A stretch of 64,000 nt of DNA, from positions 20,848 to 84,847 of the forward strand of contig NJBN01000014.1 in the NCBI GenBank assembly GCA_005223185.1, in the 5' to 3' direction. The translations under genes were made by a program, and so were the position numbers. The notes below the pieces were generated by a model. That model was not told where the DNA came from. It searched no databases and saw nothing but the letters and a program-made list of their open reading frames with translations. Below, piece after piece: positions 47,617-56,595 of this stretch. The stretch comes from a candidate division LCP-89 bacterium B3_LCP. Its GTDB lineage: Bacteria; Electryoneota; B3-LCP. Each line of letters begins with the position of its first letter. Positions within the stretch are counted from its first letter, which is position 1.

Positions 47617-48069
47617 TCAGGGAATATTATTCAGGCGAATCTTGATCTCTTTTTCCCACCAGCGTTTGGCTTCATCCCCTTTGAGGAGATCCTCCAATTC
47701 ATCCTGGGCATCGGCTGGATCTATCAATAAAATCCAGCCGACGCCGTAAGGATCATCCCGAATGATTTCCGGATCCTGGTGGAGTTCTAAATTCACATCC
47801 AGTATTTCGCCGGACAACGGAGCATAAAGAAGTTTCTTCTTCTGTTCACCACGGATTACACCGCAGATCTCATCCTGTGCGATCTCGTCCCCTTCGTTGG
47901 GAAAGTCCAGTCGGACGATCTTATCCACATCGCGGAGGAAGACGTCATCCAGACCTACGCGATAGCGATCTCCCAATTCATGCTCTTCTCTACGAACCCA
48001 AGTATGTTCCGGATGGAAATAGAGGTCCTTGGGAAAAGGCAGCTTGGATATGTCCTTCTTTTCAGGCAT
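47617..48069 (-). CDS. GcvH-like (glycine cleavage H) protein with altered lipoyl site
   Basis: 150 residues. The H-protein fold is clear: LYFHPEHTWVRREE, RVGLDDVFLRDVDKIVRLDF, and LLYAPLSGEILDVNLELHQD, with YGVGWILLIDP at the end. The lipoyl-lysine segment, normally E-S-V-K-A-x-x-x-L-Y-A-P, reads RGEQKKKLLYAP, so the usual Lys position is Gln and a run of three Lys follows. It may be lipoylated at a shifted Lys or may be a non-glycine-cleavage paralogue. No gcvT or gcvP is nearby. Confidence 0.82.
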   Translation of the reverse strand: MPEKKDISKLPFPKDLYFHPEHTWVRREEHELGDRYRVGLDDVFLRDVDKIVRLDFPNEGDEIAQDEICGVIRGEQKKKLLYAPLSGEILDVNLELHQDPEIIRDDPYGVGWILLIDPADAQDELEDLLKGDEAKRWWEKEIKIRLNNIP

Positions 48070-48122
48070 TTTTTTTTACTACCAGATAGACCTTCTATAT
48101 TCCTGTTATCATCAGAGCTAAT

Positions 48123-48221
48123 TTAGACAACACCCTGCTCGATCATGCTGTCAGCAACCTTCTCGAAACCGGCGATGTTAGCGAGGATATATATATATTG
48201 GGTCGCCTCATAGGCTGTGCT
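48123..48221 (-). pseudogene. C-terminal remnant of glutamate dehydrogenase
   Basis: On the minus strand the frame ILANIAGFEKVADSMIEQGVV ends at TAA 48123-48125. This is the highly conserved last segment of NAD(P)-glutamate dehydrogenase (ANIAGFxKVADAMxxQG). Upstream, TAYEATQYIY continues it in another frame; the shift falls inside a TATATATATA tract. The rest of the gene is absent: the fragment ends 13 bp from the glutamate synthase stop. It is a deletion scar of gdhA. Confidence 0.75.
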
Positions 48222-48233
48222 TTAACTGGTCGT

Positions 48234-49859
48234 TTACTTCCTCTTAGATTTTTTCGCGGCTTTGCCGTTTGATTGATCGAGAATCTCGATTGCCCGGTCT
48301 TTATCGAGGTCCATCATGTACGGCAATCCGGTGATCTCAGAAGCCTCACGAGTCAAACAGGCAAGATCATCCCTGGTCATGTAACCCAGGTTGAATTTGC
48401 GGCTACCACACATCAGTTGCCGTAACCCCTGTGCTAAGCGTTCGTAATAGGTGTAGAGACCTATTGCGCCCGTCGGGAGCTTCTCGAATTCTTTATTGCC
48501 CAGGTCTTTGCGCAGGTCTGCTGCTGTCACGAAAATTTCGTCCTTCGAATTACCAAAGCGTTCGACATAGACCGGAACCTCGTTATTATCAATGGTGCGA
48601 CCAAGGGTTTTTCCTACCATGGTGGCAGCCAATGGGGACCTTGCCATTCCGATTAACTTCACGAACGGCGCACCCAGGGCTAATCCCTTAAACATCTGGT
48701 CTTCGAAGGTGAATCCGCCAGCCAGACAGAGCGCCGGTACATGTTCACCACGATCCGCCAGACGTTTGGTATATTGATACAGCATCGAATGCAGCTCAAC
48801 TGTCGGAACACCCCATTCATTCATCATGCGCCAGGGGCTCATACCGGTTCCGCCACCAGCACCATCAACAGTGAGCAGATCGATATTATACTTGGAAGCG
48901 AACAAAACAGCGCGTGCCAGGTCAGCAGGGCGATAGGCGCCTGTCTTCAAGAAGATGTACTTTGCGCCGGCGGCGCGTAGTTCTTCAGTACGTTTAGCAA
49001 ATGCCTCTTCGGTCACCATACCGACGCGTGAATGCCTCTCGAATTCCTTGAACGAGCCATTTTCAAAAGCTTTGATAACGTTCGGATCGGTCGGATTGGG
49101 CAGTACCACATACCCGCGGTCATATAATAACTGGGCTTTTTTAAGATCGGTAACTTTTACTTCACCACCGATGTCCTTGGCGCCTTGACCCCACTTGAGT
49201 TCGACGATTTCGACACCCAGTTTTTCAATAGCGTATTCCTGGACACCTAAACGGGTATCTTCGACATTAGCCTGAACAATAGTAGCGCCCCAGCCATCGA
49301 TCTGGTGATCTTTAAACAAGTTGACGCGACGCTTCAGATCGACAGTATCAATGATCCTGCCCTTTTTAATAACCGCTTGCGGATCCATCCCAACAACGTT
49401 TTCGCCGATGGTTAGACCAGTTCCAGCCAATGCAGTTCCAATTGCCAATCCATCCCAATTATTCTTGGCAACGTTAGTAGAACCGATACCCGGAATCATG
49501 ATGGGAAGCTTGAACTTCAGACCCTTATCGTGCCCGAAGTGGGCTTCAAGGTTGACTGCCGGAAAGATCGCTTTGTCACTGTCGGCTTCAACTCCCAGAG
49601 CACCTACACAGGTGCCCATGATATTGATATGAGAATAGTCAACAGGGTAAACTTTTTCCGATGCTGTAGTGATTACTCCAAAAGGTTGTGGATAGATAAC
49701 TTCGTGTCCGCGATAAGCGGATTTACCGATTTCACACATACCAACACAGCCATCAACACAGGTTACGCACATACCGGATATGGGAGTAACCGAATCTTCT
49801 GTTCTGTTTTTGGTTAATGTAGCAGCCGATGCATTTATTCTCGAGAGAGTCGATGCCAT
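48234..49859 (-). CDS. FMN-binding glutamate synthase family protein
   Basis: 541 residues. The N-terminus has a cysteine cluster (CVTCVDGCVGMC). The glutamate synthase FMN barrel follows: IMIPGIGSTNVAKNNW, ELKWGQGAKDIGGEV, LLTVDGAGGGTGMSPWRMM and ALCLAGGFTFEDQMFKGLAL. Members correspond to the GltB synthase domain without the amidotransferase domain and make glutamate from 2-oxoglutarate plus ammonia supplied by a partner. Here the likely electron donors are the NuoF-GltD fusion and ferredoxin-like subunits encoded just upstream (29-bp gap). AAGGAG lies 8 nt before the start. Confidence 0.9.
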   Translation of the reverse strand: MASTLSRINASAATLTKNRTEDSVTPISGMCVTCVDGCVGMCEIGKSAYRGHEVIYPQPFGVITTASEKVYPVDYSHINIMGTCVGALGVEADSDKAIFPAVNLEAHFGHDKGLKFKLPIMIPGIGSTNVAKNNWDGLAIGTALAGTGLTIGENVVGMDPQAVIKKGRIIDTVDLKRRVNLFKDHQIDGWGATIVQANVEDTRLGVQEYAIEKLGVEIVELKWGQGAKDIGGEVKVTDLKKAQLLYDRGYVVLPNPTDPNVIKAFENGSFKEFERHSRVGMVTEEAFAKRTEELRAAGAKYIFLKTGAYRPADLARAVLFASKYNIDLLTVDGAGGGTGMSPWRMMNEWGVPTVELHSMLYQYTKRLADRGEHVPALCLAGGFTFEDQMFKGLALGAPFVKLIGMARSPLAATMVGKTLGRTIDNNEVPVYVERFGNSKDEIFVTAADLRKDLGNKEFEKLPTGAIGLYTYYERLAQGLRQLMCGSRKFNLGYMTRDDLACLTREASEITGLPYMMDLDKDRAIEILDQSNGKAAKKSKRK

Positions 49860-49888
49860 TGTAAACTCCTTATTCCTCTTTATAATTA

Positions 49889-50563
49889 TTATTTTTCAAT
49901 TTCACAAGCGACACAGGGATCCATGTAACACATCAAATCCCCGAATTTATCTTTATCAAGGCATGGAGCGGCTATATTGGCGCAGGCTCCACATATTGCT
50001 TTATCTGGTTCACTAAAGGTACACCGCAGCGAGCAAGCTGGACATACATACATACAACCACCGCATAACCTGCAAACATCAGATTTAATGTCGAAAGGTG
50101 TGCCAATACTGCGGGTTTCACCGCGCCCTCTGAAACCGATGGCTTTGGCAACCATCTGCTCTTCACACATACGGACACACAGCCCGCAGAGGATGCAGTC
50201 TTCGTGTTCCTGTCTGAAGCGCTGCTGACGCACGTTATACTTCGATGCAATATCCTGAATTATTTTGGACTGCGGGCAAGATGCCAGATGCAGCTCAATG
50301 ATCATTCTTCTGGCACGATCAACTCTTTTTGAGGTAGTCCTGACCTTCAGCCCTTCCTGCACTGGATAGGTGCATGAGGTGACCAGCTTGGCTCTATCTC
50401 CCTCACCGATCTCAACCAGGCATAGTCTACAGGCACCATAAGGTGATAATCCCTCCTTACTGCAAAGGGTTGGAATTGGAAATCCGAGGAATTGGGCAGC
50501 TTCAAGGATCGTCATTCCCTCTTCCATGGAAACATTCAAGCCGTTTATGGTCAGGTTTATCAT
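49889..50563 (-). CDS. HoxU/NuoG-N-terminal-like iron-sulfur subunit
   Basis: 224 residues. A plant-type 2Fe-2S domain (1-80) has C-x10-C-x2-C...C: LCSKEGLSPYGACRLC and TSCTYPVQEG. An H-C-x-x-C type region (LHLASCPQSK) follows, then two 4Fe-4S motifs (CILCGLCVRMC; CRLCGGCMYVCP) and a further Cys-rich tail (CGACANIAAPC, CYMDPCVAC). This is the electron-relay subunit of NADH-linked hydrogenase/dehydrogenase modules. It overlaps the NuoF-GltD gene by 4 bp (ATGA). No hydrogenase catalytic gene is present, so the acceptor is probably the adjacent glutamate synthase. Confidence 0.9.
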   Translation of the reverse strand: MINLTINGLNVSMEEGMTILEAAQFLGFPIPTLCSKEGLSPYGACRLCLVEIGEGDRAKLVTSCTYPVQEGLKVRTTSKRVDRARRMIIELHLASCPQSKIIQDIASKYNVRQQRFRQEHEDCILCGLCVRMCEEQMVAKAIGFRGRGETRSIGTPFDIKSDVCRLCGGCMYVCPACSLRCTFSEPDKAICGACANIAAPCLDKDKFGDLMCYMDPCVACEIEK

Positions 50564-53500
50564 AATACCTTTTCCTCGTCAATCAGTGATTCAATCTTTT
50601 CTTCTTTCGGCTGTGTGAACTCAAGATCGCAACGCAGGCAACGCATAGCCTCTAATTTAGCATCGGCTTCAGATAGTGTCTTTTCCACCTCAATAAAACT
50701 GTTTTTACGTTGATCTACCGGTGCCCGCGGAGGTTCAATACGACTCAACTGGTCTAATTTCTCATCGCTCAACATACATGGAGCGACATAGACTTCAGGC
50801 GCTCTGGGTTTTTCAGGTTGGTTGAGGTCTTCACCTTTCAGATAACGGTCAATCATCACAGCCGCCTTACGTCCTGCGGCAATAGCGTCTATTACGGTAT
50901 TTGGTCCAGTTACGACGTCACCACCAGCAAATACACCCGCACGACTACAGCAAAGTGTATCTTTGTCTACTTCTAAAGTGCCATCATCCCGAATTTTAAG
51001 CTCTGATTCTCCCTTGGGTGATATAGAATCAACATCCGGTTGCTCACTAATAGCGACAATCAGTGTATCCAGAGGAAGAATAAATTCGCTTTTAGGTATA
51101 GGCACTGGTTTACGTCTGCCGCTGCTATCAACTTCGCCCAAGCTATTACGTATGCATTTAATACCGATTAAACGACCATCTTCCTTTATTATCTTAACCG
51201 GAGTTACCAGCGTATCAAGATTAATCCCCTCCTCGATTGCTGCATCAATTTCCTCGTAAAATGCAGGCATCTCTTCACGTGTACGACGATATAGGATAGT
51301 TACATCATCAACTCCCTTCTGTCGCAGAGCAGTTCGCGCAGCGTCAACGGCTGAATTTCCGCCACCTACAACAGCCACATGACCCTTAGCTAGTTGTTCA
51401 TTTCTCTGGCTAAAGGCTTTTAAAAATTCGATAGAAGGATATATCCCTTCACCTTCTTCTCCTTCTAAACGGAGCCGCCTGCCTTTTTGAGCTCCTATTC
51501 CAATGAATACGGCCTTGAAGCCATCATTTAATAGGTTCTCGATAGTTATATCCTTACCCAATACAGAATTGCACTTTAAGGTGACGTTCTCATCGAGAAT
51601 GGCATCAATCTCTTTAGTTAATACTTCACGGGGTAAACGATACTCCGGAATACAACTGAGCATCATGCCACCAGGCTCTGAATCCGCTTCGAAGATAGTA
51701 ACAGGATAGCCCATTAGTGAAAGATTATGCGCACCGGTTAGACCGGCTGGCCCTGCCCCAATTATGGCTACTTTATCTTTCTTCTTTTGCGAAGATCTTT
51801 GCGGCTGGTAGATCGAAGGATCTATATTATCGGTTATGAAGCGTTTTAGTGCCCGGATGGCGACGGGGCGGTTACCTACCTGTCCCAGTTTGCATCTTTC
51901 TTCACACTTATGGTCACAAACCCGGGAGCAAATTGACGGGAAAGGATTAGTCTCCCGTATAGCCAAATAAGCTTGCTCATAATCACCGTTGGCGATATGA
52001 GCGGTATAACGCCAGGCTTCGGTGCCAATCGGGCATGCAGCCTGACAAGAAGCTCCAACGAGATCCCTGCATACGCCTGCCGGGCAGCGTTTGTGTACAA
52101 TATGTTCTATATATTCTTCGCTGAAATAGCGCAGCGTGGAAAGCACAGGATTTGGAGCTGTCTGCCCCAAACCACACATAGTAGCATCTTTAACTACATT
52201 TGCCAACTCTTCGAGGAGATCAATATGCTTTAAAGTAGCTTGCCCTTTTGTTATATCATCCAGGATTTCATACATGCGTTGTGTTCCCTTACGACAGGGA
52301 TAACACTTACCACAAGATTCTTCCTTCAGGAATTTCATGTAATATTTGGCGATATCCACCATGCATGTATTCTCATCCATGACGATCATACCGCCTGACC
52401 CCATAATTGACCCTACTTTAGCCAGACTGTCATAATCAATAGGGATGTCGAACATATCAGAAGGAATGCATCCACCCGAAGGACCACCTGTCTGAACCGC
52501 CTTTATCTTCACTTTGCCTACCGGACCGCCGCCTATATCATAGATTACCTCCTTCATCTTCATTCCTAAAGGAACTTCAACGAGTCCGGTATTCCTGATT
52601 TTACCAACCAGAGAAAATATCTTCGTTCCGGTATTACCGGGCACTCCAACCTTAGCGTACTCTTTAGCTCCCTTGCTAATTATCACCGGAACGTTAGCTA
52701 GAGTTTCAACATTATTTATACATGTTGGATGACCCCAAATTCCTTTTTCGATGGGATATGGTGGTCTCTGCCGGGGTTCACCCAGGCGACCTTCAATCGA
52801 TTTAATTAGCGCTGTTTCTTCTCCACATACGAATGCACCAGCTCCTCGTACAATTTCGATATCGAAATTAATACCAGTTCCTGCAATATCTTCCCCCAAC
52901 AAACCTAACTCATGGGCTTGTCTGATGGCAATCACACTATGTTTGATAGCCAGTGGATATTCAGTTCGTACGTAGATATATCCTTTGTTTGCTCCAATAG
53001 CAATACCAGCTATTATCATACCTTCCAAGATAGCGTGCGGATTACCTTCCAAGAGACTTCGGTCCATATAAGCTCCTGGATCTCCTTCATCGGCATTGCA
53101 GACGATATATTTCTGTCCTGAATGATCTTCTGAATTATGTGCTAACTCCCACTTGTTTCCTGTGGGAAATCCTGCACCACCTCGACCTCTCAAACCTGAT
53201 TGTTGAACTTCCTTTATGATCCAATCAGGTTGGGGATTTTCAAGCACCTTTTCAAGTGCAGAGTAGCCGTTGCGCTCAAGATAATCCATGATCCGAATTG
53301 GATCAATCTTTTCATTATCACCAAGGATAGTACGTGTCTGTTTCTTGAAAAAGGGAATATCTTCCTGGTTGTCATAATGCACATTCTTACCAGGTTCATT
53401 ATATAGAAGATCTTCAACTACTTCACCTGCTATCGCGGCATTTATGACTCTGGGAACATCCTCCATTTTAAGCTTGGGGTAGAGATTATGTCCAGGTTCC

Positions 53501-53745
53501 ACTAATATAAATGGATCCATTTCACAGAAGCCTTGACAACCAGTAATTCGTATAGAGATTTTTTCCTGGAGGCTTCGTTCCAGAATATAGCGCTTCATGA
53601 TGCGCAATATATCGTTTGATCCACTGGCTTGTCCGCCCGTTCCTGCACAAATTACCAGACAGGGTCTGGTATCCTCTATTCTCTTTTCCTCTAAAATGCG
53701 CTGGCGGAAATTCTTGAAATCCTCTACAGATGATATTCTATTCAT
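50560..53745 (-). CDS. NuoF-GltD fusion: NADH dehydrogenase 51-kDa-like subunit joined to a glutamate synthase beta-type FAD/NADPH module
   Basis: 1061 residues from ATG 53745, with GGAG 9 nt upstream; a TTG five codons earlier is rejected. Domains in order: thioredoxin-like 2Fe-2S region (about 1-100, VICAGTGGQASG, ITGCQGFCEMDP); NuoF FMN/NADH domain (RGRGGAGFPTGNKW, CNADEGDPGAYMDR); SLBB; 4Fe-4S motif ESCGKCYPCRKGT; then a GltD module (about 570-1040) with cysteines (ACPIGTEAW, CSRVCDHKCEERC), FAD loop VAIIGAGPAGLTGA and NADPH loop VAVVGGGNSAVDAA, ending MRCLRC. It combines an NADH site with an NADPH site, suited to transhydrogenation or bifurcation. It is followed by the HoxU-like subunit and glutamate synthase. 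Confidence 0.92.
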   Translation of the reverse strand: MNRISSVEDFKNFRQRILEEKRIEDTRPCLVICAGTGGQASGSNDILRIMKRYILERSLQEKISIRITGCQGFCEMDPFILVEPGHNLYPKLKMEDVPRVINAAIAGEVVEDLLYNEPGKNVHYDNQEDIPFFKKQTRTILGDNEKIDPIRIMDYLERNGYSALEKVLENPQPDWIIKEVQQSGLRGRGGAGFPTGNKWELAHNSEDHSGQKYIVCNADEGDPGAYMDRSLLEGNPHAILEGMIIAGIAIGANKGYIYVRTEYPLAIKHSVIAIRQAHELGLLGEDIAGTGINFDIEIVRGAGAFVCGEETALIKSIEGRLGEPRQRPPYPIEKGIWGHPTCINNVETLANVPVIISKGAKEYAKVGVPGNTGTKIFSLVGKIRNTGLVEVPLGMKMKEVIYDIGGGPVGKVKIKAVQTGGPSGGCIPSDMFDIPIDYDSLAKVGSIMGSGGMIVMDENTCMVDIAKYYMKFLKEESCGKCYPCRKGTQRMYEILDDITKGQATLKHIDLLEELANVVKDATMCGLGQTAPNPVLSTLRYFSEEYIEHIVHKRCPAGVCRDLVGASCQAACPIGTEAWRYTAHIANGDYEQAYLAIRETNPFPSICSRVCDHKCEERCKLGQVGNRPVAIRALKRFITDNIDPSIYQPQRSSQKKKDKVAIIGAGPAGLTGAHNLSLMGYPVTIFEADSEPGGMMLSCIPEYRLPREVLTKEIDAILDENVTLKCNSVLGKDITIENLLNDGFKAVFIGIGAQKGRRLRLEGEEGEGIYPSIEFLKAFSQRNEQLAKGHVAVVGGGNSAVDAARTALRQKGVDDVTILYRRTREEMPAFYEEIDAAIEEGINLDTLVTPVKIIKEDGRLIGIKCIRNSLGEVDSSGRRKPVPIPKSEFILPLDTLIVAISEQPDVDSISPKGESELKIRDDGTLEVDKDTLCCSRAGVFAGGDVVTGPNTVIDAIAAGRKAAVMIDRYLKGEDLNQPEKPRAPEVYVAPCMLSDEKLDQLSRIEPPRAPVDQRKNSFIEVEKTLSEADAKLEAMRCLRCDLEFTQPKEEKIESLIDEEKVL

Positions 53746-53792
53746 AAAGCCAGACTCCAAGCTTTCAGTTATTAAATTATTTGGAAATGGTT

Positions 53793-54632
53793 TTATTCAC
53801 CGAGATCGAGTAGGTGACCCTTACATCCACGGCGCAGGCAGACTTGCACAACGCCTCCACCACGCACAATCATTGGTACCATTGGAGCGCCGCATTCCGA
53901 GCAATTCGATCCGCTAATCAGCTCAGCGTGGCAATGCGGGCAGAAAAGATTCAAGACAGTATCTATGGGGATCACATGTTCGGAAGATACGTTATAACTC
54001 CCATAAAGACATGACAAACTGAGCCACCCATGCTTGCTTCCGAATGAAGCTGTTACTGTGATGGAGGGATGACCATCAACCAGATTATTACGATCCATCA
54101 AGCTGTGATTGCAGCGCGGGCAGCTAACTTCAATGGGGAAGATCCGTTGATCAGTTTTAATCTCGATTTTATCAAAACCAGCTAAAGCTTCATTAATGAT
54201 TTCCTTAACCTTAACGGTTTTAACCTTGGAGAAATAGTGCCCGTCCACCACGGCGATCGGACCAAGCGCGCAGGCACCCAGACAGTTCACAGTTTCCAAT
54301 GTGAATTCTCGGTCAGGTGTGGTCTCACCTGCTCTGATTCCCAGTTGTTTCTCAAATTCCTTAACTATAAACGGTGCATTACGGACGTGACAGGCGGTGC
54401 CCAAACAGACGGACATCAGATGTTTTCCTCTTGGTTTTAGACTGAAGGATTTATAGAACGTAGCAACACCATAGATGTCCACGAGAGCCTGCCCGGACTT
54501 ATCGGCGACAATCTGCAGAGCTTCTTGCGGAAGATAGCCAAAGTGATTTTGTATATCCTCCAAGATTGATATCAGACCGTCCTGACCCTCGTTGTGCTTC
54601 TCCAGGATGTTCTGTACTACTTCAGGATTCAT
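53793..54632 (-). CDS. NuoE-like 24-kDa subunit with a C-terminal zinc-ribbon extension
   Basis: 279 residues, about 120 longer than NuoE. The N-terminal 155 residues are a normal NuoE: helical part (EKHNEGQDGLISILEDIQNH), DIYGVATFYKSFSLKPRGK and the 2Fe-2S cysteines in CLGTACH and NCLGACALGP. The extension has CPRCNHSL, CPHCHAEL, CSECGAP and CLRRGC, which look like two zinc ribbons. It forms the NADH-oxidising unit with the NuoF-GltD protein encoded 47 bp downstream. AGGGAA lies 8 nt before the start. Confidence 0.9.
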   Translation of the reverse strand: MNPEVVQNILEKHNEGQDGLISILEDIQNHFGYLPQEALQIVADKSGQALVDIYGVATFYKSFSLKPRGKHLMSVCLGTACHVRNAPFIVKEFEKQLGIRAGETTPDREFTLETVNCLGACALGPIAVVDGHYFSKVKTVKVKEIINEALAGFDKIEIKTDQRIFPIEVSCPRCNHSLMDRNNLVDGHPSITVTASFGSKHGWLSLSCLYGSYNVSSEHVIPIDTVLNLFCPHCHAELISGSNCSECGAPMVPMIVRGGGVVQVCLRRGCKGHLLDLGE

Positions 54633-54712
54633 CGGTAATTCCCTAAGATTTTATACTTAATGTTAACAGTATTCTTCACAGTGCTATATACCATATTGGG
54701 TATTGCGATTCA

Positions 54713-54730
54713 TAATCACTCATGTGATTA
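54713..54730. promoter_or_regulatory. Palindrome upstream of the NuoE/NuoF-GltD operon, candidate operator
   Basis: TAATCAC and GTGATTA are exact complements around a 4-nt spacer (TCAT), 80 bp before the nuoE-like start. Size and symmetry resemble Crp/Fnr-type sites, but the half sites do not match either consensus exactly. Confidence 0.35.
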
Positions 54731-54787
54731 CCTTCACAATTAAATCAGATCCGGACAGGTTTTTACGTTCTTCTTTTTTTTAAGATT

Positions 54788-54813
54788 AGGCTGATAGTTT
54801 CTGCTATCAGCCT
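54788..54813. terminator. Hairpin downstream of the GNAT gene
   Basis: A perfect 10-bp stem (AGGCTGATAG with CTATCAGCCT) and a 6-nt loop lie 31 bp beyond the stop of the minus-strand GNAT gene. No T-run follows on the minus strand, so it is an imperfect terminator at best. Confidence 0.45.
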
Positions 54814-54844
54814 TACATTTTATATCTTAATTGAATTACTTTAT

Positions 54845-55306
54845 TTATTCGTCTAAACTAATCTCAAGCTGTACCATCTGTCCCTGTTTAAAGCCTACAG
54901 TCCCGAAGAATTCGCGGCTTGATTTATCCTCGCTGTCGAACATGGTGTAAACACATTTGACATTGAGTGTGGCAAACTGAACTAATAGTTCCCGAATCAG
55001 TTCGGCAGCAACCCTTTTGCGTCGGTACTCCTGATCGACACCTATCAGTTCAACCCATCCTGTACCAGCGCTGACGCCAAACTCCCAACCGGATATATTT
55101 CCCATTACGCAACCTACGATATGGTTGTCCATTGTGGCAACCAGAGATAAGTTAGGATGCCGCATCCGGAAGACAGCAAATTTTTTCTCCCAATACTCAT
55201 GGCGGCGTTCACCACCCAGCAACCTGCTGTCCAATTGCACCACTGAGTCAAAATCATCCGCCTTGAGAGGTCTGATGGCTAATTCTGAATCTTTAGATCT
55301 ATCCAT
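54845..55306 (-). CDS. GNAT-family N-acetyltransferase
   Basis: 153 residues. Order and motifs fit GNAT: IRPLKADDFDSVVQLD at the N-terminus, HIVGCVMGNISGWEF, and WVELIGVDQEYRRKRVAAELI as motif A, although the usual R-x-x-G-x-G/A loop is degenerate (RRKRVAA). REFFGTVGFKQGQMVQLE is motif B. The substrate is unknown. It is a single gene with its own flanking hairpin. Confidence 0.82.
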   Translation of the reverse strand: MDRSKDSELAIRPLKADDFDSVVQLDSRLLGGERRHEYWEKKFAVFRMRHPNLSLVATMDNHIVGCVMGNISGWEFGVSAGTGWVELIGVDQEYRRKRVAAELIRELLVQFATLNVKCVYTMFDSEDKSSREFFGTVGFKQGQMVQLEISLDE

Positions 55307-55486
55307 CTATCTGTCTGTGAAATTAGTACTTTGGATCATTTTGTATATTTCAGAGAGCGATTCGCCTATATCTCGCGATTTAATCTCAACAATTTAATTT
55401 AAAAAAAATAGGAAATCAAGAAAAATCCGTCAGATCGGTTATGAAAAAATAGCGGATTTTTCATATCCTACATTGAAGAGGAAAAC

Positions 55487-55509
55487 TATTCCCTCCTGTT
55501 AAGGGAATA
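55487..55509 (-). terminator. Hairpin downstream of the DnaJ-type gene
   Basis: An 8-bp stem (TATTCCCT with AGGGAATA) and a 7-nt loop, followed by GTTTT on the minus strand, 18 bp beyond the stop. A second long inverted repeat (GAAAAATCCG / CGGATTTTTC) lies further downstream near 55420-55463. Confidence 0.5.
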
Positions 55510-55527
55510 CGACGCAACATCAACCTT

Positions 55528-56595
55528 CTATTCAGTTGCTCGTTTACACCAACCTTTATCATCTATAGCAGGCGAAAAGCCTTTAGTAGATTCTAAACGC
55601 TTCAGCAGCGAAATCTGTTTCCGGTTCAACTCATTTGGTATCGCCAGGCTGTATTTGACTACCAAATCACCTTTGCCGCCATCTTTATCAGGCATTCCCC
55701 GCCCCGGGACTTTCAGTACGCCTTCAGGTATTTTGCGGGGTTCCAACTTCAAAGCAATCGGTCCGTTCAAACTGGGCGCCTGAAGTTCGCACCCCTGCAG
55801 CCACTGGGTGAAGGTTACATTACAGTGATAAATCAAATCGCCATTCTTGCGTTCGAAATAGGGATGTTCCTTTTGAACGATTACAACTTTGAGATCACCC
55901 GACTTCCCCCCCATAAATCCCTGATGCCCCTGGGATTTCACCACTATCTTCTCTTTGTCATCACTGCCGGGTGGCACACCAACAGTAATAGTTATGTCCG
56001 CCAGGATCTGTCCTCTGCCCTCGCAGTTTTGACAAGCTTTCATCGCCTGCAAGCCGGAACCACCGCATTTTCGACAAGGGATGGAATCTCTGCGACTGCC
56101 GCTGCGATGAGTAAAATCAGGAACGTCACCGGAACCTTTGCACACCGGACAGATTCCTCCTGCGGCGCCACCGGCTATGCCGGTACTTTCGCACTCTGCA
56201 CAAGGCTGCCTGCGCCTGATTTTGACTTTTCTCATCACTCCTTCAGCTAACTCTTCAAGAGTAACGTAAAGCCGGACTAAAATATCCTTACCTTCTCGGG
56301 GTCCCTGCCTGGATGTTTCCTTGGGAGTATCTTTCCGGTAGGTTCGTGTACTTTGATGACGATGCGTTTCAGCACGCAAATGGGGATTTAAATCTTCGTA
56401 GGATTTCCTCCGTGCAGGATCAGAAAGTACCCAATAGGCGTGCGCTATTTCCTTGAAACGTTCAGCTGTATGGGGATTATCAGGATTTAAATCCGGGTGG
56501 TATTTTTTAGCGAGTTGGCGATAAGCTTCACGAACTTTCCGTTGCGGCGCGCCAAGGCTCAGGCCCAGTAAATTGAATAGGTTCTTGTCAGGCAT
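55528..56595 (-). CDS. DnaJ-type co-chaperone (J domain, zinc-finger, C-terminal domains)
   Basis: 355 residues from ATG 56595; a longer frame needs a TTG start. The J domain (about 1-70) has the HPD motif in KKYHPDLNPDN. No Gly/Phe-rich linker is obvious; a charged linker (RTYRKDTPKETSRQG) follows. Four C-x-x-C-x-G-x-G-like zinc motifs (CAECESTG, CPVCKGSG, CRKCGGSG, CQNCEGRG) and the substrate-binding C-terminal domains come next (PGSDDKEKIVVKSQGHQG, RKIPEGVLKVPGRGMPDKDG). It stimulates DnaK ATPase and holds unfolded clients. No dnaK or grpE is adjacent, so it may be a second DnaJ paralogue. Confidence 0.9.
   Translation of the reverse strand: MPDKNLFNLLGLSLGAPQRKVREAYRQLAKKYHPDLNPDNPHTAERFKEIAHAYWVLSDPARRKSYEDLNPHLRAETHRHQSTRTYRKDTPKETSRQGPREGKDILVRLYVTLEELAEGVMRKVKIRRRQPCAECESTGIAGGAAGGICPVCKGSGDVPDFTHRSGSRRDSIPCRKCGGSGLQAMKACQNCEGRGQILADITITVGVPPGSDDKEKIVVKSQGHQGFMGGKSGDLKVVIVQKEHPYFERKNGDLIYHCNVTFTQWLQGCELQAPSLNGPIALKLEPRKIPEGVLKVPGRGMPDKDGGKGDLVVKYSLAIPNELNRKQISLLKRLESTKGFSPAIDDKGWCKRATE

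Noticed and set aside
49889-54632. NAD-reducing or bifurcating hydrogenase
   Set aside because: Diaphorase-type subunits are present but no [FeFe] or [NiFe] catalytic subunit or maturation gene; glutamate synthase is the adjacent catalytic gene.
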